Source of the DNA: an uncultured Roseateles sp.
GTDB taxonomy: Bacteria; Pseudomonadota; Gammaproteobacteria; Burkholderiales; Burkholderiaceae_C
Reading direction: 5' to 3'
DNA: 64,000 bases
Assembly (NCBI RefSeq): GCF_963422335.1
Contig: NZ_OY729424.1
Span: 4,030,001 to 4,094,000, forward strand
Shown piece by piece: positions 1-8,937 of this stretch; the first letter of the stretch is position 1, and each line of letters starts with the position of its first letter. A program made the translations under genes and the position numbers. The notes beneath the pieces were generated by a model. It made no database searches, was not told the origin of the DNA, and worked only from the letters and a program-made list of their open reading frames with translations.

Positions 1-623
1 CCGCGAAGGGCTCGTCGCTGCTCGAGTTGGGACTTGGCCACGGCGAATCGACATCGCTTTTCGCGCAGCACTTTCCTCGCTACTGCGTGGTTGAAGGCTC
101 GCCCGAGATGATCAAGCGCTTCCGAGGCCGGTTCAAGCTGCCCGAAGTCGACATCGTGTGCGGCTATTTTGAGGACTTCGATACCGATGAGCGGTTCGAC
201 AACATCGGCATGGGCTTCGTGCTGGAGCATGTGGATGACCCGGCGCTGGTCTTGCGGCGCTTCATGAAGTTCCTGAAGCCGGGCGGATCGATCTTCGCCG
301 CCGTGCCCAACTGCGAGTCGCTGCATCGCCGCATCGGACAGGCTGCCGGCCTGCTGCCCGATCTGACCCATCTGTCGGAAGGCGATCTGCGCTTTGGCCA
401 TCAGCGCTATTTCAGCTTGAAGACATTCACCGAATTGTTCGTCAACGAGGGTTGTGAGGTGGTGAAGGCTGAGGGGTTGATGCTCAAGCCAGTGACCACC
501 GGTCAACTGATGCAGCTGGACCTGAGCCCGGCGATCCTGCAAGGCCTGATGAAGGTTGGGGTGGACTATCCCGAACTGAGCAACTCCATTCTGCTGCAAG
601 CGCGCCTACGCACTGCGACCTGA
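1..623 (+). CDS. Class I SAM-dependent methyltransferase (5' truncated)
   Basis: The frame is open from the first base, so the gene begins outside the window; about 206 codons remain. The SAM-binding motif I is visible as LELGLGHGES at the left edge, followed by an acidic post-motif, VLEHVDDP and the FLKPGG loop typical of type 11/12 methyltransferases. It stops two bases before the next gene and heads a tightly packed polysaccharide operon. An O-, N- or C-methylation of a sugar or its acyl substituent is the likely role, inferred from context. The substrate cannot be read from the sequence. Confidence 0.8.
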   Translation, partial: AKGSSLLELGLGHGESTSLFAQHFPRYCVVEGSPEMIKRFRGRFKLPEVDIVCGYFEDFDTDERFDNIGMGFVLEHVDDPALVLRRFMKFLKPGGSIFAAVPNCESLHRRIGQAAGLLPDLTHLSEGDLRFGHQRYFSLKTFTELFVNEGCEVVKAEGLMLKPVTTGQLMQLDLSPAILQGLMKVGVDYPELSNSILLQARLRTAT

Positions 624-625
624 GG

Positions 626-1042
626 ATGCAAGGCTACGGACTCGCATTCGACCATTTCGGTCTCGCCACCCGCGACGCAGCAAAGACACTGAGCTTTCTG
701 CGCGGCCTGGGCTATCAAACGCCCGAGGTGGTGCACGATCCGCTGCAGCGGGTCAATCTGGTGCTGTGCGAGCACTTGGCGATGCCGGCCGTCGAGGTGA
801 TCTTCGCCGCCGACGAGGCCGGCCCCTTGGACGCCATCCTGGCGCAGCAGCCGCAGGCGATCTACCACCTGTGCTTTCGTTCGCGTGATCTCGACGCCAG
901 CCTGGCCGCGCTGAAGGCCGCCGGTCAGCGGGTGATGGTGGTGTTGCCGCCGAAGCCCGCCGTGCTGTTCGACGGGCGTCCGGTCAGCTTCTACATGGTG
1001 CGCGGCTTCGGCCTGATCGAAATCATTGAAGACCTCTCATGA
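626..1042 (+). CDS. VOC (glyoxalase/methylmalonyl-CoA epimerase-like) family protein
   Basis: A 138-residue single vicinal-oxygen-chelate module. It opens with FDHFGLATRD, where His10 is a probable metal ligand, has the paired strand IYHLCFRSRD in the middle, and ends with GLIEIIED, where the Glu residues suit the second metal site. Length and pattern match the methylmalonyl-CoA epimerase-like branch of the family. It sits between a methyltransferase and an FkbH-like gene, overlapping the latter by four bases (ATGA), so translation is probably coupled. VOC proteins next to FkbH/ACP modules plausibly act on the three-carbon acyl unit, but the reaction here is unknown. Confidence 0.7.
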   Translation: MQGYGLAFDHFGLATRDAAKTLSFLRGLGYQTPEVVHDPLQRVNLVLCEHLAMPAVEVIFAADEAGPLDAILAQQPQAIYHLCFRSRDLDASLAALKAAGQRVMVVLPPKPAVLFDGRPVSFYMVRGFGLIEIIEDLS

Positions 1043-2802
1043 ACACCCCGTCCTCCGACAACTACAGTGCCGTCTTTGCCGCCGTCGCCGCCATGGAGGC
1101 CGACGCCGCCGCCTTCAGTGACGAGATCAAGGTGCTGGTGTTGCGCCAGATCACTGTCGAAGGCATCGAGACCTTGCTCAAGCATCACCTGTACCCACAG
1201 CGTCTGCGGCCGGTGGTCGAGTTCGGCGGCTACGGCACGATGGCGCAGGACGTGCTTGCGCCCGACGGACCGCTGGACCGCCTGAAGCCCGACCTGATCG
1301 TGCTGGCGCTGTCTCTCGACGAGCTTGATCCGAACTACGGCTCGCCCGGCTGGACCCAGGAGGCCGCCCGCGCTGAACTGGCCGGTCTGTTCGAACTGCT
1401 GGCCAGCCGGACCACGGCCACCATCGCGGTCCACAACTTCATCGCGCCGCTGTGGCCTGAGCAGGGGCTGGTGGTCGATCCCCGCGGCCGTGACCTGGCG
1501 TCGCAAGTGGACGAGCTGAACCGCTTCGTGGCCGAGACCGTTCGCACCCATGCGCCGCGCTTCGTGCTGATGGACTGGCAGCGCACGCTGCAGCGGCTGG
1601 GTGCCGAGGCAGCGCTCGATGAGCGTGGCCGCTATCTGTGGCGAGCGCCATTTCGCCGCCCGTTCCTTGACGCTTGGGCACAGCAGCTCGCACGCGTGGC
1701 GCGTGCGCTGAAGGGACGAACCAAGAAGGTGCTGGTGCTCGACTGTGACAACACGCTGTGGGGTGGGGTGGTGGGCGAAGATGGCATGGAAGGCATCCGT
1801 CTCGACGGTCACCAGCATCCCGGCCGTGCCTTTGTCGATTTTCAAACCAGCGTGCTGCACTTGGCCGAACGTGGTGTGCTGATCACGCTGTGCAGCAAGA
1901 ACAACGAAGCCGATGTGTTCGAGGTGCTGGACAATCATCCCTGGTGCCGCATCAAGCGCACGCACCTGGCCGGCTGGCGCATCAACTGGCGCGACAAGGC
2001 ATCCAATATCGCCGAACTGGCCGAGGAACTGAACCTCGGGCTCGACGCATTCGTGTTCGTGGATGACAACCCGGCGGAATGCGCACTGGTCAGCCAGATG
2101 CTGCCCCAGGTGACCGTGCTGCAGGTGCCGAAGAAGCTGCATGAGCTGCCGCCGCTGCTGCTGCAGACGGGCCTCTTTGACAGCCTGCACATCACCGATG
2201 AGGACCGCAACCGCGCGCGGCTGTACCAGGGTGAGAGCCAGCGCAAGAGTGCGCGCGGTGCCTTCGGCGACATCGATGAATACCTGCAATCGCTGCAGAC
2301 CGCAGCGACCATACGCCTCGCCAGCGCGGCCGAGATTCCCCGCGTCGCACAACTGACGCAGAAAACCAATCAGTTCAATCTGACGACGCGTCGCTACGCC
2401 GAACCGGAGGTGCGGCAGTTGGCGAACGACCCCGATGCCGCGGTCTACAGCCTCAGCGCACGTGACCGGTTCGGCAGTCTCGGGCTGGTCGGTGTGCTGT
2501 TCGTCCGCTTCAGCGACGACGTGGCGCGCATCGACACGTTTTTGATGAGTTGCCGGGCGCTGGGCCGTCGGCTTGAGGCTGCGATGGTCGAGCATTGCCT
2601 GGCCGATATCACTGCCCGACGCCCCGTGCTGCGCTGGGAGGCTGAATACAATCCCAGCAGCAAGAATGCGCAGGTCGCCGACTTCTGGCCGAAACAAGGT
2701 TTTGCCGAGATTTCGGTCACCAACGGACGCAAGCTCTACGTGCGCGCCGGTGACGCAGCGGCCCAGGCGACGCCCACCTACATCACCATCGAACAGGACT
2801 GA
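1039..2802 (+). CDS. FkbH-like HAD-IIIC family protein
   Basis: A 587-residue protein. The HAD motif I is LVLDCDNTLWGG with the nucleophile Asp near 235, followed by the motif VFVDDNPAE around residue 345. The C-terminal third (about 430-580) is the GNAT-like domain with TQKTNQFNLTTRR. FkbH proteins dephosphorylate 1,3-bisphosphoglycerate and load the glyceryl group onto an acyl carrier protein. The next gene is an ACP three bases downstream, the expected partner. In this cluster the glyceryl-ACP (or a derivative) is probably an acyl donor for a surface sugar rather than a polyketide starter; that is inferred from the neighbouring sugar genes. Confidence 0.85.
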   Translation: MNTPSSDNYSAVFAAVAAMEADAAAFSDEIKVLVLRQITVEGIETLLKHHLYPQRLRPVVEFGGYGTMAQDVLAPDGPLDRLKPDLIVLALSLDELDPNYGSPGWTQEAARAELAGLFELLASRTTATIAVHNFIAPLWPEQGLVVDPRGRDLASQVDELNRFVAETVRTHAPRFVLMDWQRTLQRLGAEAALDERGRYLWRAPFRRPFLDAWAQQLARVARALKGRTKKVLVLDCDNTLWGGVVGEDGMEGIRLDGHQHPGRAFVDFQTSVLHLAERGVLITLCSKNNEADVFEVLDNHPWCRIKRTHLAGWRINWRDKASNIAELAEELNLGLDAFVFVDDNPAECALVSQMLPQVTVLQVPKKLHELPPLLLQTGLFDSLHITDEDRNRARLYQGESQRKSARGAFGDIDEYLQSLQTAATIRLASAAEIPRVAQLTQKTNQFNLTTRRYAEPEVRQLANDPDAAVYSLSARDRFGSLGLVGVLFVRFSDDVARIDTFLMSCRALGRRLEAAMVEHCLADITARRPVLRWEAEYNPSSKNAQVADFWPKQGFAEISVTNGRKLYVRAGDAAAQATPTYITIEQD

Positions 2803-2805
2803 CCC

Positions 2806-3051
2806 ATGGCGGTTTCCCCTATCGAAGACAAGTTCTTCGGCATTCTTTCGTCGCTGCTGACCGTTCCTCGCGACCGGCTGGACCGCAGCAGCTCGCGCGA
2901 GACCGTCGAGCAGTGGGATTCGCTGAAGCACATGCATCTGGTCATGGCGCTAGAAGAAGAGTTCGGCATCGAATTCGATGACAGCGAGATTTCCGAACTT
3001 GCCGATGCGGCCGGGCTGCTGGATGCCATTGCCGCCAAGGGTGGCGCGTGA
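2806..3051 (+). CDS. Acyl carrier protein
   Basis: An 81-residue, acidic, four-helix carrier protein. The phosphopantetheine attachment site is WDSLKHM with Ser39, and helix 3 region EEFGIEFDDSEI is canonical for ACPs. It lies three bases after the FkbH-like gene, and its stop codon overlaps the GTG start of the following acyltransferase. It is therefore the dedicated carrier of this cluster, distinct from the housekeeping AcpP of fatty-acid synthesis, and most likely carries the glyceryl unit made by the upstream protein. Confidence 0.85.
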   Translation: MAVSPIEDKFFGILSSLLTVPRDRLDRSSSRETVEQWDSLKHMHLVMALEEEFGIEFDDSEISELADAAGLLDAIAAKGGA

Positions 3052-3728
3052 ACGGCGGATCCGCGCCAGCTATCGTCATCCTCGGAACCGGCGAACTGGC
3101 GCAGCTCGCGCATTTCTATTTCACTCGCGATGCAGGGCGCGAAGTCGCGGGATTCACCGTCGATGCGAAGTACGCCGGGGCGCCTGACTACCTCGGCCTG
3201 CCCCTGGTCGACTACGAAACGCTCGAATCCCGGTTTCCGCCCGATCGCTACGAGCTGTTCGTGGCCATCGGCTACACACAGCTCAACGCGGCGCGCGCGC
3301 AGCGCTGCGCCGAGGCGCGAGCGCGCGGCTACCGTCTGGCCAGCTACGTCAGTACGCGTGCCTCGGTATGGCCTGATCTGGTGATCGGTGACAACTGCCT
3401 GATCATGGAAGCCAACGTGATTCAACCCTTCGCACGGCTTGGCGATGGGGTGATCATGTTTTGCAGCAGTGTGGTCAGTCATCACGTCGAGATCGACGAT
3501 TACTGCTTTATCGGTTCGGAGGCGACGCTGTGCGGTGGCGTGCGCATCGGCGCACGCAGTTTCATCGGCGCCAACAGCACCATACGCGAGCACCTGCGCG
3601 TGGGTAGCGACTGCATCGTTGGCGCCGGCTCGCTGATCCTGAAGGACGCCGCCGACGGCAGCAGCCACATGGCAGCAGGAACTGCGGATGCCGGCATCCC
3701 CAGTCGGCGCCTGCGCTCACTGCTGTAG
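3048..3728 (+). CDS. NeuD/PglD-like sugar O- or N-acyltransferase (left-handed beta helix)
   Basis: A 226-residue protein with GTG start overlapping the ACP stop (GTGA). The N-terminal Rossmann-like PglD_N domain begins IVILGTGELAQ, and residues from about 110 on form hexapeptide repeats (VIGDNCLIMEANVIQPFARL, VRIGARSFIGANS) of the left-handed beta helix. Relatives use acetyl-CoA to acylate amino sugars or sialic acid precursors. Because it directly follows FkbH and ACP genes, it may take its acyl group from ACP rather than CoA; that is inference. The acceptor is probably the 4-amino-4,6-dideoxy sugar made by the WecE-type enzyme downstream. Confidence 0.75.
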   Translation: MNGGSAPAIVILGTGELAQLAHFYFTRDAGREVAGFTVDAKYAGAPDYLGLPLVDYETLESRFPPDRYELFVAIGYTQLNAARAQRCAEARARGYRLASYVSTRASVWPDLVIGDNCLIMEANVIQPFARLGDGVIMFCSSVVSHHVEIDDYCFIGSEATLCGGVRIGARSFIGANSTIREHLRVGSDCIVGAGSLILKDAADGSSHMAAGTADAGIPSRRLRSLL

Positions 3729-3736
3729 GGGCGCTC

Positions 3737-4450
3737 ATGGCCGACAAGCGCGTTGCGATCTTGCAGTCGAACTACATTCCGTGGAAGGGCTATTTCGACA
3801 TCATTCACGACGTCGATTTGTTCGTCTTCTACGACGATCTGCAGTTCACCAAGAATGACTGGCGCAACCGCAACAAGATCAAGACGGCGAACGGCCTGCA
3901 GTGGCTCAGCATCCCGGTCGGCACCGACAAGAATCGTCTGATCTGCGAGGTGGCGCTTGCCGACCCCGCCTGGCAGAAGAGGCATTGGGAAACTCTCAGG
4001 CAGCAGTATGGGAAGTGCCCGCATTTCGCTCGCTATCGGCCCTTCTTCGAGGCGCTGTATCTGGGCCGGGAGTGGGGCAATCTCTCAGAACTGAACCACC
4101 ATCTGATCCGCGCGATCTCGACCGATCTGCTGGGCATGAAGACGACGTTTCAGGATTCCCGGCAATACGAGTTGAGTGGCCAGAAACTGGAGCGCCTGCT
4201 CAACTTGGTTGCCCAGACCGGCGCTACCGAGTACGTGTCCGGGCCGGCCGCCAAGGACTATATCGATGCTCAGCGCTTTGTTGAAATGCAGGTCCAGCTG
4301 ATCTGGAAAGACTATTCCGGATATCCGGCCTACCAGCAACCGCATCCGCCTTTTGAACACGGGGTTTCGATACTCGACCTGCTGTTCAATGCCGGGCCTG
4401 ACGCGCCCTGGTATATCTGGGGCTGGCGTGAAGGACCGCTGTCGCCATGA
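3737..4450 (+). CDS. WbqC family protein
   Basis: A 237-residue protein carrying the family signature at its N-terminus: VAILQSNYIPWKGYFD, then FYDDLQFTKNDWRNRNKIK. WbqC-like proteins occur in O-antigen and amino-sugar polysaccharide loci; their exact reaction is not settled, and acyl transfer or amide formation onto an amino sugar has been proposed. It starts eight bases after the acyltransferase and overlaps the GtrA gene by four bases (ATGA). Position beside an ACP and an aminotransferase fits a role in attaching an acyl group to an amino sugar. Confidence 0.8.
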   Translation: MADKRVAILQSNYIPWKGYFDIIHDVDLFVFYDDLQFTKNDWRNRNKIKTANGLQWLSIPVGTDKNRLICEVALADPAWQKRHWETLRQQYGKCPHFARYRPFFEALYLGREWGNLSELNHHLIRAISTDLLGMKTTFQDSRQYELSGQKLERLLNLVAQTGATEYVSGPAAKDYIDAQRFVEMQVQLIWKDYSGYPAYQQPHPPFEHGVSILDLLFNAGPDAPWYIWGWREGPLSP

Positions 4451-4845
4451 AAAACACCCTGTTCCAGTTGATACGCTACGGGGTTGTCGGTGTGGCATCC
4501 AATCTGGTCGGCTATCTGCTCTATCTGGGCCTCACCTCGCTGGGCGTTGGACCGAAGTCGGCGATGAGCCTGCTCTATGCGATCGGCGTGGCGCAGACCT
4601 TCCTGTTCAACAAGCGCTGGACATTCGGCCATCAGGGTTCGGGGCGTGCCGCCCTGCTGCGATACTGCACGGCCTACGGGCTGGGTTATGTGATCAATCT
4701 GGTGGTCCTGCTGGTGCTGGTGGATCACTGGGCCTGGCCTCACCAGTGGGTGCAGGGTGTGATGATTCTTGTGCTCGCAGCCATGTTGTTTCTGCTGCAA
4801 AAATTCTGGGTCTTCCGGCCAGACAAACTGCTCACGCAGGCCTAA
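4447..4845 (+). CDS. GtrA-like membrane protein
   Basis: A 132-residue protein with four predicted transmembrane helices, beginning QLIRYGVVGVASNLVGYLLY and containing the family's NKRWTFG motif and a second FWVFRP motif near the end. GtrA/DPMS1 proteins are thought to flip or support polyprenyl-linked sugars in the inner membrane. Overlap with wbqC and a six-base gap to the next gene place it in the same operon. Confidence 0.85.
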   Translation: MKNTLFQLIRYGVVGVASNLVGYLLYLGLTSLGVGPKSAMSLLYAIGVAQTFLFNKRWTFGHQGSGRAALLRYCTAYGLGYVINLVVLLVLVDHWAWPHQWVQGVMILVLAAMLFLLQKFWVFRPDKLLTQA

Positions 4846-4851
4846 CGAGGA

Positions 4852-5985
4852 GTGAATGTGATTATCCCTTTCAACAAGCCCTATATGACGGGCAAGGAAT
4901 TGTGGAACATTGCCCAGGCCCACGCCAAGGGGCATTTGGCCGGTGATGGAGGATTTACCCGTTTGTGTTCGGAATGGCTGGTGGCCAAGACCGGTTCGCA
5001 AAAGGCCTTGCTGACACATTCCTGTACCGCGGCGCTGGAAATGGCGGCGATTCTTGCCAACTTTCAGGCCGGCGACGAGGTCATCATGCCCTCGTTCACC
5101 TTTGTCTCGACGGCAAATGCTTTTGTGCTGCGCGGCGCGACGCCGGTTTTTGTCGATATCAGGCCGGATACGCTGAATATCGATGAATCCAAGATCGAGG
5201 CGGCCATCACCCCACGCACCAAGGCGATCGTGCCGGTGCACTACGCGGGTGTGGCCTGCGAAATGGATGTCATCATGGATATTGCCCGGCGGCATTCGCT
5301 GCTGGTGATCGAGGATGCCGCCCAGGGCGTGATGTCATCCTACAAGGGACGGCCGCTGGGCAGCATCGGACACATGGCGGCGTTTTCCTTTCATGAGACC
5401 AAGAATATTATTTCTGGCGAAGGCGGCGCGCTGCTGATCAATGATCCCAGTTTTGTCGAGCGCGCGGAGATCATCCGGGAAAAAGGCACCAACCGCAGCC
5501 AGTTCTTTCGAGGCCAGGTCGACAAATACACCTGGACCGACTTCGGCTCGTCCTACCTGCCCAGCGAGTTGATTTCGGCATTCCTGTGGGCCCAGATGGA
5601 GGAGGGCGAAGCCATCACCCGTCGGCGCCTGGAGATATGGGATATCTACCATCGCTTCCTGGATCAGGCCGAACGCCGCGAGAAAATACGCCGGCCCATC
5701 ATTCCTGCAGGCTGCGCCCATAACGCCCATATGTACTATGTGCTGCTGCCCAATCTGGCATTGCGCACGCAGTTCATTGCACGCCTCAAGGAGGTCGGCA
5801 TTTACAGCGTCTTCCACTATGTGCCCTTGCACAGTGCGCCTTTTGGCTTGCACGTGGCCCGCTCGCACGGCGATATGTCTCACACGACAGATCTAAGCGA
5901 CAGGCTGGTGCGTCTGCCACTCTGGGTCGGCCTGGAGGAGCACCAGGCCGAGGTTATCCAGAAGATTCTCGAGGTGCTGGGCTGA
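4852..5985 (+). CDS. wecE: dTDP-4-amino-4,6-dideoxygalactose transaminase (WecE/RffA type)
   Basis: A 377-residue DegT/DnrJ/EryC1 aminotransferase, the same length as enterobacterial WecE. The PLP-binding lysine is Lys184 in SFHETKNIISGEGGA, and the N-terminus IPFNKPYMTGKEL and phosphate-binding THSCTAALE region match the WecE branch. It makes dTDP-Fuc4N-type 4-amino-4,6-dideoxy sugars from the 4-keto sugar and glutamate. A GTG start is used six bases behind gtrA after an ACGAGGAG ribosome site; a second GTG lies two codons on. This enzyme defines the amino sugar that the upstream acyl-transfer genes probably decorate. Confidence 0.85.
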   Translation: MNVIIPFNKPYMTGKELWNIAQAHAKGHLAGDGGFTRLCSEWLVAKTGSQKALLTHSCTAALEMAAILANFQAGDEVIMPSFTFVSTANAFVLRGATPVFVDIRPDTLNIDESKIEAAITPRTKAIVPVHYAGVACEMDVIMDIARRHSLLVIEDAAQGVMSSYKGRPLGSIGHMAAFSFHETKNIISGEGGALLINDPSFVERAEIIREKGTNRSQFFRGQVDKYTWTDFGSSYLPSELISAFLWAQMEEGEAITRRRLEIWDIYHRFLDQAERREKIRRPIIPAGCAHNAHMYYVLLPNLALRTQFIARLKEVGIYSVFHYVPLHSAPFGLHVARSHGDMSHTTDLSDRLVRLPLWVGLEEHQAEVIQKILEVLG

Positions 5986-6031
5986 AAGCCCGAACCTTCC
6001 GGCGCAGTTGCGCCCGGCACCAGAGGCCTGC

Positions 6032-7645
6032 ATGACCACCGTCGAACAGCGAAACTTGCATCGCAACACACTGAACTGGGAGCCTGCCGATCGCTTGAGC
6101 CTGATGCTTGTGCTGTTGCTGGCGTGCGGCTTGCGGCTGCTCTTTTTCACCGGCTTTTATGGGTCCGATGAGGTGACCTATCTGGAGTCTGCCGTCGGTG
6201 TATTAGATGGCAGCTGGCCGCGCAGCGACTATGTCGGCTCGATACGCTACGGCGTCAATATTCCGATGGCCGCCTTCATGAAGGCCTTCGGGATATCGGA
6301 GTCTGTCGCCGGTCTCTGGGGGCTCTGCACCTCGGTCGGCGAAGTGGGTCTGGTGTTTGTTGCCGCGCGCCTGTTCTGGGGGCGGCAGGAAGCTTGGCTG
6401 GCCGCACTATGTCTGGCATTTTTGCCCATCCATGTGCATTTTGCCGGGCGTCTGATGGCGGATGCGCCGCTGGCGTTCTTCCTGACCTTGTTCTTTCTCG
6501 CCACGTGGATAGCCGAGCAGCGAATGCACTGGCTGGGGTATGTGGCCGCGGGTTTGGCACTGGGTACGGTGTTCTGGATCAAGGACGCCGTGTTCTTCCT
6601 CTCCTTGCCGATGCTGGGCCTCTACATCGTGGTGTATCGGCGCTGGCACGGTCGCTGGCTCTGGTTGGCCGCTGGCGCACTGTTGATGGTGGTCGCCAAC
6701 GGCCTGCTGATGTGGCGGGTGCAGGGCGACTTCTTCCATTTGTACGCCGTGGGCCAGCGAGGACTCAGTCGCATTGCTCCGGTATCGTCCACCTCGGTTG
6801 AATACTATTTCAAGTACCTGCTGCTCGATGTCAGGCATACCTTTGCGCTGTTCTATCTCGCGCTGGGCGCGGCGTTTATGATCTTTCGCCGGCCAGAGCG
6901 ACGTGCGGTCTTCAGTCGCCCCGAGGGCTATGTGCTGCTGTGGGCCTTCGGCTTTCTTGCCGCCCTGTCGCTGCTCAAGCTCAGGCAGGCCAATTACATG
7001 CTGATTTTTGTCGCGCCGTTGGCGCTGTTGGCCGGCTATTTCCTGGCGCAGTTGAGGCCACCTGTGCAGCGGCTGTTGCTGGGCACGCTGTTGCTCGGGG
7101 GGGTTGTGCTGTCCGCATTCGAGCAGCAGGCGGTGCATTCGTTCAGCGCCAACTCGCGCGCCAGCGTGGAATTCGCGCAAACGCATCCGGCTGCCTTGGT
7201 ATTTGCCGGCACCGGCGCCACACGGGCCGACACCTACTACCGCTTGTTGGCGGCCGAACCGGTGCTTCACCCGGGCTTGCAGTCACTGAGTCGTTTGAAT
7301 GAAGTCCTGGCAGGGCGGCCTGTGCCAGCCCTCGTGCAGCCGGCGTCCGAGGCCTTTGCCGTGATGGACCCGCAGACCGTGGGTTGGGGGCATCGCCAAA
7401 ACTCGAACTGGGCCGAGCGCCTGGCCTCGTCCTGCTTGAGTCGTGAGGCTGACCTGACGCCTGCCGCCATGGGCGTGGGACGGCATATCGTGAATGGCGT
7501 GCTGACCATCGTCGGCTGGTTGCCCGATGCACTGGCGAGCAGACTGACGACCAAGCTATCGAGTGCCTTGCGTCCGACGCCGGCCACGGTGTTTCGGATC
7601 GGTGCGCCCTGTTTCATGCGAGGGCCCGCAGCAGCGGGCAACTAG
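6032..7645 (+). CDS. ArnT/PMT-type integral membrane glycosyltransferase
   Basis: A 537-residue protein starting at ATG 6032; a TTG eight codons earlier is also in frame but less likely. It has about 12 hydrophobic segments and a first periplasmic loop with the acidic pair GSDEVTYLES, the catalytic signature of GT-C enzymes that use polyprenyl-phosphate sugars. The C-terminal soluble part is periplasmic. Family members move a sugar from undecaprenyl phosphate to lipid A, a protein or a polysaccharide. Located at the end of the sugar cluster, it may transfer the finished acylated amino sugar; that is inference. Confidence 0.75.
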   Translation: MTTVEQRNLHRNTLNWEPADRLSLMLVLLLACGLRLLFFTGFYGSDEVTYLESAVGVLDGSWPRSDYVGSIRYGVNIPMAAFMKAFGISESVAGLWGLCTSVGEVGLVFVAARLFWGRQEAWLAALCLAFLPIHVHFAGRLMADAPLAFFLTLFFLATWIAEQRMHWLGYVAAGLALGTVFWIKDAVFFLSLPMLGLYIVVYRRWHGRWLWLAAGALLMVVANGLLMWRVQGDFFHLYAVGQRGLSRIAPVSSTSVEYYFKYLLLDVRHTFALFYLALGAAFMIFRRPERRAVFSRPEGYVLLWAFGFLAALSLLKLRQANYMLIFVAPLALLAGYFLAQLRPPVQRLLLGTLLLGGVVLSAFEQQAVHSFSANSRASVEFAQTHPAALVFAGTGATRADTYYRLLAAEPVLHPGLQSLSRLNEVLAGRPVPALVQPASEAFAVMDPQTVGWGHRQNSNWAERLASSCLSREADLTPAAMGVGRHIVNGVLTIVGWLPDALASRLTTKLSSALRPTPATVFRIGAPCFMRGPAAAGN

Positions 7646-7671
7646 CTCCGGCGACGAGACCACCTGCGTTC

Positions 7672-8679
7672 TCAGACCCTGTAGTAATCCCGGTACCAGG
7701 CCACGAACCGTCCGATCCCCACCTGGATGGGGGTACCCGGTACGAAGCCCACCCACTCGCTCAGCGCGTCGGTGTTGGCATAGGTTTCTGGCACATCGCC
7801 ATCCTGCAGCGGCAGCAGGCGCTTCTCGGCCTTCTTGCCGATGGCATCCTCGATGCAGCCGATGAAATCCAGCAGGTCGACCGGGCTGTTGTTGCCGATA
7901 TTGAACACGCGGTAGGGCGCGTTGCTGGTGGCCGGGTCGGGCCTGTCTGCCGTGTAGTCCGGATTGGCCTCGGCCGGGCGGTCCAGCACGCGGATCAGGC
8001 CCTCGACGATGTCATCGACGAAGGTGAAGTCCCGCTTCATCTTGCCATGGTTGAACACGTTGATCGGCTGACCGTCCAGTATCGCCTTGGTGAACAGGAA
8101 CAGAGCCATGTCCGGCCGTCCCCAGGGGCCGTAGACGGTGAAGAAGCGCAGGCCCGTGGTCGGCAGATTGAACAAGTGGCTGTAGGTATGGGCCATCAGC
8201 TCGTTGGCCTTCTTGGTGGCCGCATACAGGCTGACCGGATGGTCCACACTGTCATGCTCCGAGAACGGCATCGCCGTGTTGCCGCCATAGACGCTGGAGC
8301 TCGACGCATAGACCAGGTGCTGCACCTGGGTGTGGCGGCAACCTTCGAGGATATTGGTGAAGCCCACCACATTGCTGTCGATGTAGGCCTGGGGGTTCTG
8401 CAGCGAGTAGCGCACGCCGGCCTGGGCGGCGAGATGGATCACGCGATCGAACTTCTCGGCCTCGAACAGGTCGGCCATGCCTTGGCGGGCACCGACGTCC
8501 AGCTGCACGAAGCGGAAGTTCGGATGCGTCTCAAGGCGCTTCAGCCGGTCCAGCTTGAGGTTGACGTCGTAGTAGTCGTTCAGATTGTCCAGCCCCACGA
8601 CCTGGTCGCCCCGGGCCAGCAGGCGCAGGGCCGTGGTCATGCCGATGAAACCTGCAGCACCTGTCAGCAATATCTTCAT
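7672..8679 (-). CDS. NAD-dependent epimerase, UDP-glucuronate 4-epimerase type
   Basis: A 335-residue extended short-chain dehydrogenase read right to left. Start ATG at 8679 gives MKILLTGAAGFIGM, with the GxxGxxG NAD motif right at the N-terminus. The catalytic Ser and Tyr-Lys pair are in SSSSVYG and SLYAATKKANE. The motifs LRFFTVYGPWGRPDMA are characteristic of UDP-glucuronate/galacturonate 4-epimerases (CapI/Lpg type). It converges with the glycosyltransferase gene, 26 bases apart, and probably supplies UDP-galacturonate for cell-surface polysaccharide. Confidence 0.85.
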   Translation of the reverse strand: MKILLTGAAGFIGMTTALRLLARGDQVVGLDNLNDYYDVNLKLDRLKRLETHPNFRFVQLDVGARQGMADLFEAEKFDRVIHLAAQAGVRYSLQNPQAYIDSNVVGFTNILEGCRHTQVQHLVYASSSSVYGGNTAMPFSEHDSVDHPVSLYAATKKANELMAHTYSHLFNLPTTGLRFFTVYGPWGRPDMALFLFTKAILDGQPINVFNHGKMKRDFTFVDDIVEGLIRVLDRPAEANPDYTADRPDPATSNAPYRVFNIGNNSPVDLLDFIGCIEDAIGKKAEKRLLPLQDGDVPETYANTDALSEWVGFVPGTPIQVGIGRFVAWYRDYYRV

Positions 8680-8720
8680 GGTTCGATTCGTGGCTAGGGC
8701 AAACAACAAGAGGGCAGATG

Positions 8721-8757
8721 AAAAAAGCCCCTGAACACATCCGGCGTTCAGGGGCTT
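8721..8757 (-). terminator. Intrinsic terminator of the tRNA-Ser transcript
   Basis: A perfect 12-bp stem (AAGCCCCTGAAC at 8725-8736 with GTTCAGGGGCTT at 8746-8757) with a 9-base loop. Read on the minus strand, the stem is followed by a run of six U. It lies directly downstream of the minus-strand tRNA gene and just before the epimerase gene. Confidence 0.85.
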
Positions 8758-8761
8758 GGGT

Positions 8762-8853
<92 letters not shown>

Positions 8854-8863
8854 GGAACCCAGC

Positions 8864-8871
8864 ATTCTATA
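8864..8871 (-). promoter_or_regulatory. Probable -10 box for tRNA-Ser
   Basis: TATAGAAT on the minus strand lies about 11 bases upstream of the mature tRNA 5' end. A convincing -35 element at proper spacing was not seen, so the call is tentative. Confidence 0.35.
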
Positions 8872-8937
8872 TCAAGCGGCCGTGCTTTCTTTCGAATTAA
8901 CGAAGAGATTGCGCCAATCTGGCGCCGATTGCGCGAC

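Noticed and set aside
991..2937. A 648-codon minus-strand frame over the FkbH-like gene
   Set aside because: Antisense to a gene with intact HAD motifs and correct operon spacing.
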